Assembly: GCA_933228895.1 (NCBI GenBank)
Contig: OW121846.1
Location: 9,765,915 to 9,829,914, forward strand
Source: Platycnemis pennipes
Taxonomy: Eukaryota; Arthropoda; Insecta; Odonata; Platycnemididae
Length of the DNA stretch: 64,000 nt
Direction: 5' to 3'
Part shown: positions 11,197-22,553 of the stretch, piece after piece
Layout: each line of letters begins with the position of its first letter
Numbering within the stretch: position 1 is the first letter of the stretch
Notes under the pieces: generated by a model
Told to the model about the DNA's origin: nothing
The model's input: only the letters and a program-made list of their open reading frames with translations
Databases searched by the model: none
Made by a program: the position numbers and the translations under genes

Positions 11197-12549
11197 ATGT
11201 CATGATTTTAGAGCATCTGTGAGATGTTAGGGCCACGGTACCCACAGTTCTCATTGGGCTTGAAAATACGCAGACACGTTCTCGAGTGAAAAGGATGCCT
11301 TTATTGCGTCCACATGCCAGCAGACCTACCAACCACAACTGGAAAAACCAAAAAATTCACAACTCTGCACTAAATGGGGCAGTGACCGCCTTTCGAGCCG
11401 TCTGCTCAAGGCTCCCAAAGGCAGGTAAGAAAGGCATTTGGTTGGACAAGTGCACGACCTTATCACTGAGTGTCTAGTGGGAGGGTTTGGTGCTTGCCAC
11501 TATGAGCCCAACTCCTCCCTGTGCACGCCGTTCATGTGCCTAACTTCTTCTCATAAGTGTAGGGCCGACGGAGTGTACTGAACAGTATAAATGTGTTGGA
11601 AAAGCAGATGGAGATGACGGAGTACTGGATCTCTGGCATAAGCATAATGATGTAAAGAGGGGACCTCCAGTATAAAGAATGCTGCCATAGGAGTGGCCGA
11701 TTTTCGATTCATGCTGGGTCAATCCAAATTCAAAACGTTATTAGTTAAAATACACTCATAAAACTTAAAATTAGTGAACACATTGGCAAAATTAGTTTTA
11801 CCTTAAGGACACTTGTAATACCCAATGCTGTGGAAAATTGCACTTATCGAGAGGAAATGTGAATATTTAAAAATAGCATTGAAATGCATTAATGTGTAAT
11901 AATTTTTTTTATTCCCGCATACGTTGTGTTTTATGAGCAACAATTACCTCCATTTCCAAAATAAGAAGAAAAATTGATCTGGATATGTGTATCGCATACA
12001 CATATCACACTGAACATCTAGAAAATAATGCTGGAAAACTAAAACCAGAATGATAGACAATTTCAAGAGTCTTTCATCTTTCTTTGAGACCTTCACTCTA
12101 GCCAGTAATCGATATTAAGTTCGCAAATATGGCAGATGGACCCGAAAGCTGAAGTATAGTGAAATAGCTTTCTTCTGCACTAAGCCATTCCTACATATTA
12201 CATATATGAAAAAAACAGGATAGTGCATGAAATCGAGTGATAGACACCATCAGAGATACGGTCAACTACCTGCTTTCAAAAATAGAAGTTCAGTAAATGA
12301 GCAAGTCAGTCGACATGAACATCACTCGACGGGCAGGAATTGAGCAGCAAGTGAGGCAGAAAGCTTAAGTCAAATATCACAATCAGCAAGCAACCCAATG
12401 ACTGGGTTTAGAGGTGAGGAAAATGCTCTATTAATTTTCAAATCCCTACCATGTATAAAATTTACGCATGTAGGGCAGTTCATTCTTTACGAAGTTTTCA
12501 TGACAGAACAATCTCATCACAAATATAAGTTAGATGTTAAAAGATGCAT

Positions 12550-12618
12550 CACCCAGATTTGAACTCAGTACCCTTCAGTTCATCGACAAACACTCGTACC
12601 ACTGGGATACTACGACCA
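12550..12618 (-). repeat. tRNA-like SINE head
   Basis: The minus strand shows a pol III type-2 promoter pattern: GTAGTATCCCAGTGGTACGAG (20-21 bases, around 12615-12594) as an A-box region, and GAGTTCAAATCTGGG (12566-12552) as a B-box. Spacing is that of a tRNA. It cannot fold as a proper tRNA (the T-arm is followed by no matching acceptor stem), so it is read as the tRNA-derived head of a SINE. Confidence 0.5.
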
Positions 12619-13611
12619 ATAGGAAAAGTAGTGTCATGTTGGGCTTTCTATTCACAGATAAAAGTAAAATTAAACAATCCATTTGTAGCCTTGACTAAAT
12701 GAGGATTCCTGATTTATTGAAGGATATCAGCTTGAAGCATCATTACAAACTTGGCAAATATGCAAGCATGAACTAAGAGGTTAAACTAACTTAGAAGTTA
12801 AAATATTCGTAAAATCCTTTCTTTTGACTTCTTAAACGCTGGAAATCAAGTATCTAATATGGGTATTGTCAATATTTTAGAAGAAAAGTTTTACTCGCTT
12901 TTGATAGGTGGATTCTCTTGATGAGAATTTTTTTCCACATATTTCTAGTCCCATTATCCAGTTTCCTCTATTTAGATGTAAAAGTTGTCAGATAATATGC
13001 TAAAATGTTAATTTGAAAGTTTGATATTCGCCACATAAACCATCTTGCTAGTCAACCTAGCCTCCAGCAGTAGAATAATAATGAAATACAAACGACATTC
13101 ATCCACAACCCTTTGGATCTTTCAGTTTGATAATATCTCGAGCAAACAAACAAGCTGTATCCCGACGAAAAATTCACTTATCATGTAAATTCATTAATTT
13201 TCAACCGAGAGAAATATTTCAAAGGGGTCAAAGCATGAAATATATAGCAAGTATTATTATATAAATTATAATGAATTTGGAATTTCAACTGGCTACTGGG
13301 TGAGAGTGGTGGAGATCCATCATATTAACTCCAGGGAGCTCTTGCGAATGTACACCTTAAATGTCTGTCTATTACTTCAATGTGTAAAAACTATTGCCAT
13401 CCTTATGAGGTTTGAATATTCCCGGTGTTGAACTCCCTTTCTCAGAGTTGCCAAGTTGTCGGATTTCATTTAGTTCCCACATAGGCCACATTTAGACGCA
13501 AAACACCTTTGCGTTAATTATTTTCCCCACTGTACATCACGATAATCAAGGTCAATGTAAAACACATGTGCAACAAAATCAATGTAAAAACACTAGCACA
13601 TGAGGACTTAC

Positions 13612-13782
13612 CAGGTGCATTGGCATCCGCAGGAGCTGTAGTCCCAACTAAACGAGACATAACTGGGCAGAACTCTCCATATGCCTTTATCAAGTGTGTT
13701 CCATAATTTCTCACATATGCACTAGAGAGTCTTGTTAAAAAAGGACACGGCATTGTTTCTGAACCTCCGGAGATGTGAAGTG
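13612..13782 (-). CDS. ALAS: First coding exon of 5-aminolevulinate synthase (5'UTR plus codons 1-47)
   Basis: The exon has an acceptor GTTTTTCAG ending at 13783 and a donor G|GTAAGT at 13611-13606. The ATG is at 13753-13751, after a 29-bp leader piece. It encodes MPCPFLTRLSSAYVRNYGTH, then LIKAYGEFCPVMSRLVGTTA and PADANAP, leaving phase 1. The start MPCPFL and the inner FCPVM are Cys-Pro heme regulatory motifs; with RKCPFL in the next exon this gives three, the arrangement known from animal ALAS. The stretch is rich in Arg/Ser/Ala/Tyr and poor in acidic residues, as expected for a mitochondrial import signal. Identification rests on this pattern and on the in-frame junction with the next exon. 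The enzyme starts heme synthesis; heme feedback through these motifs is family knowledge. Confidence 0.87.
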
Positions 13783-16700
13783 CTGAAAAACACACAATAA
13801 AATAACTACATATATATCTCCATTAAGTCATTAAGGTAAGATTTTGGCTCCAAGAAAGGATTAGTAATCATACTAAAATCCCCTTTACAGACCAAAATCA
13901 TTTCTGAACCGATTTTAATGATTCCTTTTGTTCTTATTTGTAGTACAATGGCAAATTAAAATGTATTCCAAAGGAAAACACCTACAAAAATTTTTAACCT
14001 GTTTTGGAGCCATCCCAAAAGGATTGGACAATATTGGACAATGAAGTGCGTTAAATGCTGTAAATTTAACTTTTGACAAGGTTTACACATTTTTTAAAAA
14101 TAGCATGTGTGTGGTAAATAATACATGATTTCATGTTTATAGAGAAATAAATGATTTCAAAGAATTTAATTGCCTAATTGGGATAAATAATTACTTGTGA
14201 TACATTGGAAAACAATGAAGATGCACACTCTCTCACTCTCATAACACTGGAGTCTAGTATTTTTTATGCAGACAAAACTAACTTGGGATGCTTTATCGAA
14301 AATGTGCCCCCCTGTATACTGAAACATCTTAGGCCCTGGAGGAGTCAATATTTTGGGGTGTAGTCGCATGACACTTGTCACTACATCATGTAGGAATTCC
14401 AAGTGAGTTTTTATCCCTTCTGCATGGATTTCCCCCTTCCCATTGTCCCTACGTACAAGCCACGTACTTATAAAATTTGTATTTAGGGCATTAGAAAATT
14501 GATTCCACCACCATTTCTTGCTTTGAAGTGTTTATCTGTAGCTACTTAGAAGTCTGTCCATTACATCAATTCACCCCATTTCTATATCATATTGTTTTAC
14601 CAAATGCGGTTGCATTATTTCAATCTTCTTCCCATCCTTACTTGAAAATCTATGTACAGTACATAGTGGTTCATGAGTGTAGCATTCGGATGCTAATGCC
14701 AGAACTGAATCATCATTCCATCTACACATAAATACCATAAATACATCGAATGTCAAAATCACCTAGGCTAGATTTTGCTATTGCCCTTGATGGCTATCCT
14801 TCCCAAATAAAACCCGTTACTCTTACACCCTTCTCTACCAGCTCTGACAGAAATGAATACGAAGAGAAGAAATTGCAAAATATACCTCAAGTTGCTCAGG
14901 ATGCTCTACGACTGCCAAAAGATCAGATGCTACTCTACTTCCTATTGGACCAGGGGAATGATTTCCTTTCCTACGTACATCTGCATCGCATATAAATATC
15001 CTGAAGATGAGCATAGCATCCAGATTTTATATCCAAAACAAAAGGGTTTCCCTTTTATATACATTTTACTTGAATGATGACCTTAGCATGGAACCATGGA
15101 CTCATCAAGGCTTTACACGGCATCACTGAAGGAATAATGGAAATCGATACATGTTATGGAGGATGCCAGTACAGATTTTCATGGGAGACCATGTGATATC
15201 CACTAAACAAAAGGTAAATACTTCATAAACAGTTCAATCGGTTCCAAGGCTATCAGCTTCTCCAGATGACTGGCTAAACCCGGCATTGGTTCAGAAGAAT
15301 CCTATTTCCAAAACTACTACATCTTCTTCCAAATTATGGCTGTATTCATTTTTTCACTTACTTTCCATAATTATGTATGGATGAATTGAAAAAAAGGAAA
15401 TTTTTTTGAACTCCTAAAAGATGCTGATTCATATTTTTATAAAGTACATAACCTACAATGATGCTAAAGACAAAATATGTTCACTAAATCCCTTAGCAGT
15501 GTTTAGCTGCAAAAACCCTTTTTCTCGAGGCAGTAGATCTTTCTCTCTAATCCAATCGTCATCTCTATGTGGTAAAGTGAGGCTGATTTTCCCACACATA
15601 TCAGCAGGGGTTATTTCTCCAAGTCATCCTTTTTTCATTTCATTTCTTCATCAATGTCATATTCATAATTCAAATGATGGTCTTCACCAAGAGGAAGCTG
15701 GCACAATTCGTATTCTAACAGTTCATCACCACTAATCACGTCCAAACACTTGACTACTTCTTCTACCGTAAGAAACTTCTTTGATCACATTTTTTGGAAC
15801 TTGAAAAATTGAAATTAAAATAACTCAAAGAATGTGAATACAATCGGGAGTGTTGAATGACTAAACTGAGGAGAACATATGAGACTTAACCTGAAGGAAC
15901 AGTGCATTGAAAGACTAACCTCAGCCAAACGTTTAGCATAAAAAAAACCTGTGACAACTCACACCTATCGAATGCTTAATAACACATCCTGCAATGTAGT
16001 AGAGAGTTTCAAAGAGTCACAAGTTGGGGGTTGAGATGTGAATAGGCAACAGTACCAGCAAAGTGTCGCAATGACCACAGTTGAAGTGAAAAGGCACAAT
16101 ATGAAACCACCAGAGGTTGGAGAAGCACATTTGGAGACAATCAAGAATCACAGGCTAAGGTGTGCCTGCAGTCCAATGTTCCCTAATGTGAACACACAAC
16201 TAAATTTTGTTATAACTCAAAAATAATATAATCCAATCACCACAAAAAACAATATAACAATGTAAGGGAAGTTATAGTATTGTAAAAATGAGCATTTATC
16301 CCATAATAGTCATTGTAGAAAAAAAATATTGAACAAATCCTGTGTTCACTACAGAGGTCTGAAATTAGTCAATTTAAAAAAAATATACAATTAATGACCT
16401 ATGCATATAGAAGTTATGCGTTTGATTTGAAAATTGCTTGAATATATTTTCAACACAAAGAAAGGCATAAAAGCAATTACAGATGTGAAATATAATTTTC
16501 ATGAATTTTTTAAAATCTGTTCCCAAATAGGAACATTGGACTGTAAATGGTTAAAGCATGATGTAACAATATTTTAATGTAGAGAATAAATCAAAATGCT
16601 ACAAATGCTGTAGTTACAATTATTAACATAAGAACAATTAATTTGAATGGCAATCAAGAGAAACAATGTTAAAGGAAACAAAAGTTCTATTCTTTGCCTA

Positions 16701-18494
16701 AATATTGATACCCTTTTGGTGAGAATATTTGCCACCAAGTGAATTCCTGTATGATTTAAAACAATAAATGCACTATGTACCTCAATTTGTTTCATGCTGA
16801 AACAGAATACGTCATAGAACATGGAGAAAGCTCTTCTTGTGTAACTGCTCTGTTATGTTATATTAGTACACAATTTTTCCTTGGGACAGCACTTAACAAG
16901 ATTACATATTTGGTAGGGAGTTTTGAAACTAATACTAAGCAACTATGGCAATACACTTGGTGAATTATGAAAATATTAATTCTGAACTATAATTCATTTC
17001 AGGGCAAAGAGGTGAAGTAATTATTCAGAAGCAATACATTCTTTTAACTCCAATGAAAGACTGCTAACTAATAACGTCTCTCTTCATATTAACCCTTTTA
17101 GTTCCACACGATGATATATTGTTGTTTGCTGTCTGCGCCAGAAGTGCCAACAACAATATATTGCCATCTATGCTGAGGCCTGTCCAAATGACTCATTAAT
17201 TAACATGAAATATAGCAGCATATTTTTATTTCATTCCACTAAGAAGGGATTTTTAATTTCTAGAGCAGATTGAATTAAGAAAAAATAGTAATATAAATAA
17301 ATAGAAGTGAATTTAAAAAAAAGGTATGCAACAAGCTCAATGTGTCTGTGGCACTTCTTGGAGTAGCCTCTCAGTGGCACTCTAGGGGTTAAAATGTGAA
17401 ACCAAAAATTTACAGGGAATTCCAACATCAACCAAGCAAACTGAGATAATTAGAGGCAGAAAATTACGACTGGCTAGGGCAAACTGGAACATCCAGCCAG
17501 CCATTAGGATTAGATAATAAGATGACACTAGAGAACATACAAAGGGGCACTATGGGCTAACTACTAAGGACAAGGACATATTGTGGCTACAGTTCTCTCA
17601 AATGTATATCTTCACAACTTGCTCAATCAGTCAAAGCAAGAAGAAATTCATGCATTTCAGATTACAGTCATCAGATTTTTGCTCTCCTTTGACCTGAATA
17701 TCAGAAATGAAGCAGTCTTTCTATCTATGATAATATTGCCACACCCTCACCATTTCATCCAGCACAAAAACTTGTATTTCAGCAAGTTTTTATGCACTAA
17801 CAATTTAACTTATTTTTTGTTTTACAAGAATTACTATCATTACCTTTCGCAGTCTAGCAGCCCAGTAGGTTGAGTTTTTACCTACTCGGTTGCAATGCTT
17901 CTGGACGTACCCAAATGAAAACTAGCTATATATCATTTTTAAGGGGACCAGAATTGTCAGGAAACCATGCATCACCCCGAAAAAGGAAATGGCCCTCTCT
18001 CTCGAGGGTGAGTGATTTCACTATTGGCTATTTGACTCCCAACTAGTGCCTGACTCTCATCTTTAAATCATTCATTGAGTCCAACAAGTTTCATTGTGCC
18101 CACAGCATTGCAATAAGTCACATATACTGGGAGGGAAATTAACTTGTGACTCACAAATACTGCTTGAAAGCCAAATAAGATTATGAACAATGTACGATAA
18201 ATTTCTAAACATAAATGCACTTTATCAGAGTCAAATCAGAGGAAGGTATACTCAGACACACGGTATACACAGCTTCAATGTTTTCTCCCTCTGATGTAAT
18301 CCTTAGATCAATTGTAAACCATCAATAAAAAGTCTTCACAAGAAATGGCAAATAAAATTGACTGTATAATAATTCTAATTATGCCACATTATTGTTACTG
18401 GTGTAACAAAACTTAGGTGGCCCAGAATATCATGGCTATTTGAAGCAACTATAATAATGAAGATAAAAATGCACTCAACCAGCCATTTACTTAC
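13783..18494 (-). other. ALAS 5' intron
   Basis: This is the interval between the proposed 5'UTR exon and the first coding exon, with GTAAGT at the donor and CAG at the acceptor. Apart from a piggyBac-type MITE at 17089-17392 I see no gene or clear repeat; several 60-100-codon open frames on both strands look random. Confidence 0.55.
17089..17392. mobile_element. PiggyBac-type MITE, 304 bp
   Basis: TTAA at 17089-17092 and 17389-17392 flank inverted ends CCCTTTTAGTTCCAC and GTGGCACTCTAGGGG. Read inward, the right end is CCCCTAGAGTGCCAC, matching 11 of 15. Behind the left end the word CAACAATATATTG and its near mirror AATATATTGTTG form a second inner inverted pair around 17111-17162. No coding capacity. 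Its termini differ from those of the 1,173-bp element, so it is another piggyBac-type subfamily. Confidence 0.75.
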
Positions 18495-18546
18495 AACTGC
18501 TGTGGGATCCCAGGTAGCTCAGAATCCTCTTTCCTCGATAGGCAAT
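18495..18546 (-). other. ALAS: Candidate 5'UTR exon of ALAS
   Basis: On the minus strand an acceptor ATTTTTTCAG precedes 18546 and a full-consensus donor GTAAGT follows 18495, framing a 52-bp exon. It lies on the same strand upstream of the ALAS start exon, with no other gene seen nearby. It contains no ATG. The exon is supported only by its splice signals and position. Confidence 0.5.
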
Positions 18547-18904
18547 CTGAAAAAATGTTCAGCTAGTCAATTTTTAATGCTACACAGAATTTATATATTG
18601 GTCACTTGAAGTATGTGATATCACAAACCAGTTAATTTTCATGAGAAATTGAGATGATAGCAATCCACTCAAAATCAAGAATTAATGCTATTACATATGC
18701 AAAATAAATCATTGGATACTGAATGACTATTGAAACTGACAATTTATTTAGGGAAAACAAAGCTAAGACTATCAGTTTCATAAAAATAACAAAAAACCTT
18801 TCTTTTCTGAAGATGGTTGTTGATGAAGGCACCAATAATATTACAATACTTTATAGTAGAAGATTAGTGATGGCTAAATAAGCAAAAACCCAACTTCACA
18901 TGAA

Positions 18905-19230
18905 TATGAAATGTGTGGTAGAGCATTAACTGGAAGTTCTGGGTTTGAATCCCAGGGAGAACCAACTTTGGACAAGTTCCAGAAAAACCCAGGTGGAGTT
19001 ATTTTCTGGAAAACTGGATTTGACACATGTACTGGATCTGGAACAATACCTTCATGTGAGAATTACACACACCACTGGGCTCAGTAGTTGGTAGGCTCCT
19101 TCCTCATTTACCAGACCAACCTTTGGGTTAAACACAACTATCTTGTCGTTATTAAACACTTAGCCACAGCCATTTGGAGAACAATCTTTATGACTGACTG
19201 ATGACACTATATTATGCTCCTGTACTTTCA
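18905..19230 (+). repeat. tRNA-derived SINE
   Basis: The head reads GTGTGGTAGAGCATTAACTG (18913-18932, A-box side) and CTGGGTTTGAATCCCAGG (18939-18956, B-box with a perfect T-stem). The tail to about 19230 carries no coding sequence; its body includes GGGCTCAGTAGTTGGTAGGC. It lies antisense to the ALAS gene, in the intron between the candidate first exon and the 52-bp exon. Confidence 0.6.
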
Positions 19231-19949
19231 GGTCAAGCCTAACAAATTAATACTGAAAACAAGATAGCATGCTGCAATATCTAACACACCATATTATAAA
19301 ATTCCTGCCTTTCATATCACAGCCTGTCATTTAAAGCCCCAATCACAAGAGATTAAGTTCAAAATTATCGCTTATGCCTTCTCAAGATATGTTCTGGCAC
19401 TTGGTTGTGGATTGGTGAAGTAGAAGGGAGAAGAGTCAAGGTATGTTACGAATTAAGGGCACGAAATCATTATTTCGTCACGTAAATGAGCTAGGACATT
19501 GTTATGCAAAGGTGGGTGTAATAGACACCCAGTGATGTTGGAATTGAGCCATGTAACAACTGCGATCCCGGCAATTTAGAACAGATCAACTTTTCGAGGG
19601 CTTATAAAATGTCAAACTTGGTACCCTTGCAGAAATATGCAACATGCTCAAGCTAAATTCAAAATATTGTATTTTTCATTAACGTGTTACTAATCTTGAG
19701 AGGCCATAAAAATATGCATATTTAACGGAAAACGGAGGAGGCTGTGAATGATAGTGTAGAGCATTACTAGTGGTGCTCTCATTACTTAACAAAGCTCCAT
19801 TCGCCACTACATCCCCTTATTGAGAAAGCAACTTGCTTCTTTTTCTATCCAAGCTCTTAGTGAAGTATACGACAGCGACACCATTAAATATTCTACATGC
19901 ACTAATATATCATTAGGAGAAACATGTACCTAAGACCCGCAAAACATAC

Positions 19950-20050
19950 CTGCCATTGTGGTAAGGGATAATACTCAACGATTGGAATACAAGGGTAGCA
20001 GGAGCACCCACATCTACCACTGCTCAAACAAAATACGTCTTCCGCAATAA
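19950..20050 (-). other. ALAS: Candidate first exon of ALAS (3' end defined, 5' end unknown)
   Basis: On the minus strand CAATGGCAG ends at 19950 and is followed by a good donor GTATGT (19949-19944). It would splice to the 52-bp exon. The ATG at 19956-19954 would then open a short upstream reading frame (see findings). No TATA box or initiator was securely recognised, and the 5' limit given is a guess. Confidence 0.3.
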
Positions 20051-20068
20051 ATGAAAGAAACGTTTAGG

Positions 20069-20142
20069 GAATGCAAAATTCATCTACCAAGTTGGCATCT
20101 CAATCGAATGCAAAATGCATCTACCAAGTTGACATCTCAATC
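20069..20142. repeat. Tandem duplication, 37-bp unit, two copies
   Basis: Units start at 20069 and 20106, each GAATGCAAAA(T/A)-CATCTACCAAGTTG-CATCTCAATC, and differ at two positions. It lies beside the proposed ALAS first exon, so it could fall in its promoter region. Confidence 0.85.
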
Positions 20143-21982
20143 GATATCGTTGAATAAACTTGAATCTCTAGTAAAATACCTAATCTAGAAACCAACTCAC
20201 CGGGACTTTAAGTTGGATGATCTTGACATACGCTCATCGTTGGAGAATTCTAGTAGATAAAATCTGTCACATAAAAAGGGGCATTACGTTCACAACGTAA
20301 TACGTAGTCGATAACACTTATGTACCAGTGTATATGACCAAGCCACTACATTAAGTTTCACCACTGTCATATAGGCAAAATGCAAAATCGTGGAATATCC
20401 ATACATATCTCTTGGATGGCAGGATAGGTGAATATTCATTCACACTCGAAACTATATTGATTTCCATACCAAAACCGGAGCATTGTGTATTTACCACAGG
20501 GTTTGATTCGTAATGATGCATGCCTGATGCCAGTGTTAAAATTAATACTTTAAATACCCTTCCAAAGTCATGGATTACACGGCGACTTTTCCAAAATCCA
20601 CTACCAACAACCTATGGTCACTTGCGAATCGTAACAATCGTACCGCCATGATTCGCTCCCATATAATTGATGCTCACTTATTTATCAATGGAATAATGAA
20701 ATGATTAAAAACAATCGAGTCACAGAGAACGCAAGACAAAATGCAATCGAAATAGCATATCAATAAAGTCCACTTTTTATTGATTTATCTGTAGGAATCA
20801 TAGTCGCTCGTGGATAACATACTAACAAGAATATTTTTAACATAGCCCTCAGCATGAGAAATTGTAAGTATCTGAATTAATTATGAATTCCGACCAATTC
20901 GACCCATATGCCGAGAAAAAGGAATCAAACTACGGCACCGATATCTGCAGAATGTATTTTAAAATGCAGCGTTATGAATTCTGCAACTACTGGCGTAATG
21001 TATTCGTTGGGAGGGAATTACCCTCGCCGAGAGAAGTAAACGCGTCTCATGATAGCGTGAACACAAAAGTTAATCTATGTTATCGTCACACACCCTCGTG
21101 ATAGCTACGTCAGTATCTACAATACAGTTTTAGGAACAGAATACATAGTTGCACTTACTTGCTGTATCTCTGGTGACCCCGTTTCAACAAAGGTACATCC
21201 AGAATAGTATAGCCACGGGAAGTGAGGTGACCGACTTGCTCTAGGAATAATCGACAGCATTAGGAGCTAATTCATTGCACGAACACAGGATATTTTAATT
21301 TTGACATTAATACTTGTGAAAACACTTCAGTTAGGGTTTAGAAACCAGAGAAATCATCAGCCACTAACTTACCGCGGTAAGGTGCGTGTTCTAGAGAATA
21401 GGAAGATAAGATGATGTGGCAGATTCAATTGTGAACGAAAACATATATATTCCCGTGGTAATCGCTGATATTGAAATGAAAAAGATGTTGAAATTCTATG
21501 ACGAGGCCTAACTTTCTGCCAGAACGACTTTCATTGGTCGGCATAGAAAATTAAAGGCTCTGACGACACGCCCTACCTCTCCCAGCCCTCTCCAGTATCT
21601 CTGTCCCGAGTTTCGAAATTTCTCTCGCAGCCCATGGTTATTGACCGCGAAGCCCGGCAGATTCAAAGGTATCTAAGATTAACACCAAATATATTGAGTT
21701 AACATATTGGGATGGAAAAAAATTCCTGCACTCCATCCGGAAAAAATATCTGCCTTTTCTACCAAACATGTTCAACCCTCAAGATCGATTTTAGCGACTC
21801 AATACCTTCCTACTTCCGTTGATAAGAACCATTGCGGTTCACCGTAATTGTGTGACTTAGTGATTTTTAGTGCACTTTGATAGTCATTACGACTTACTGG
21901 CACTCAGGGAAAGATTGTTTGATGAATATAAGAAATGTTTCACTCGTAACTCGTACAATTCAGCCCATTGTTTGCGCGCGTA
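20143..21982. other. No gene recognised
   Basis: The stretch upstream of the proposed ALAS 5' end. The open frame 20883-21101 plus (72 codons) has no family resemblance and no splice context I trust. A pyrimidine-rich, moderately GC-rich block at 21560-21650 could be regulatory, but I cannot assign it. Confidence 0.4.
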
Positions 21983-22095
21983 TTACATTGATACCTCGGC
22001 TAACGAGTAACCCGGCTAAAAAATTTCGGTTCAACAAACACAATTTTCGCTGTTTTTTGGTCTTGGATGACAAATTTGGATTCGGCTAAGAAACG
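21983..22095. repeat. Pogo/Tigger-like terminal sequence
   Basis: ATTGATACCTCGGCTAACGA at 21987-22006, followed by further GGCTAA repeats, resembles the ends of Tigger/pogo-type elements (CAGT.ATACCT.GG..AACGA). A related complete mini-element lies at 24230-24293. No partner end was identified for this copy. Confidence 0.4.
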
Positions 22096-22553
22096 CTTTA
22101 GTGGGCGTGCACGATGGCATAACTCAGCCCCGCTGGGGGCTGGTTTTTCGCAATAATCATCTCTAGAATCAATTTTATTTGAGTTCGATTAATTCGATGT
22201 CCGCCTCGGAATCACTACGCTATGTCCGAATAGGCACGCTAAGAAAAAAATTGGGTGTGCTTAGGACCACACGGGAGAAGTGTAAACTTCTTTAACCGAT
22301 TAATATTCCCAAATAAATGTGAATAATAATTCAGCCATGCATTAATCACTCTTTTGTTCACTACGCCGTGCATAAAGCTAGACTTATGTATTCTTTTTCC
22401 TTTTATGTGAACGTATATACAGTGATCATCATCGAAATTACGCAGTTATTTACTCACCGTTGCATTAACCTCTACTGGAACATTAATTACTTGACCATAA
22501 ATCCCAAACTGACCGTGGATATGTCGCAGTCGCCTTATTTGCATGAAAGGACA

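Larger units (their letters stand above)
2521..13611 (-). other. ALAS: 11.1-kb intron of the ALAS gene
   Basis: The interval between the two well-supported ALAS coding exons has a GTAAGT donor at 13611-13606 and a TTTCCAG acceptor ending at 2521. It holds Penelope-like remnants, a hAT fragment, a foldback element, a 78-bp tandem array, a zinc-finger transposon remnant, a large piggyBac-type MITE and a SINE, each listed separately. The parts at 3323-4566, 5762-7816 (apart from the short repeat at 6709-6789), 8973-10023, 11197-12544 and 12626-13611 show no gene or repeat I recognise. The gap 4040-4130 has wording resembling a pogo-type terminal repeat, but no partner was found. Confidence 0.75.
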
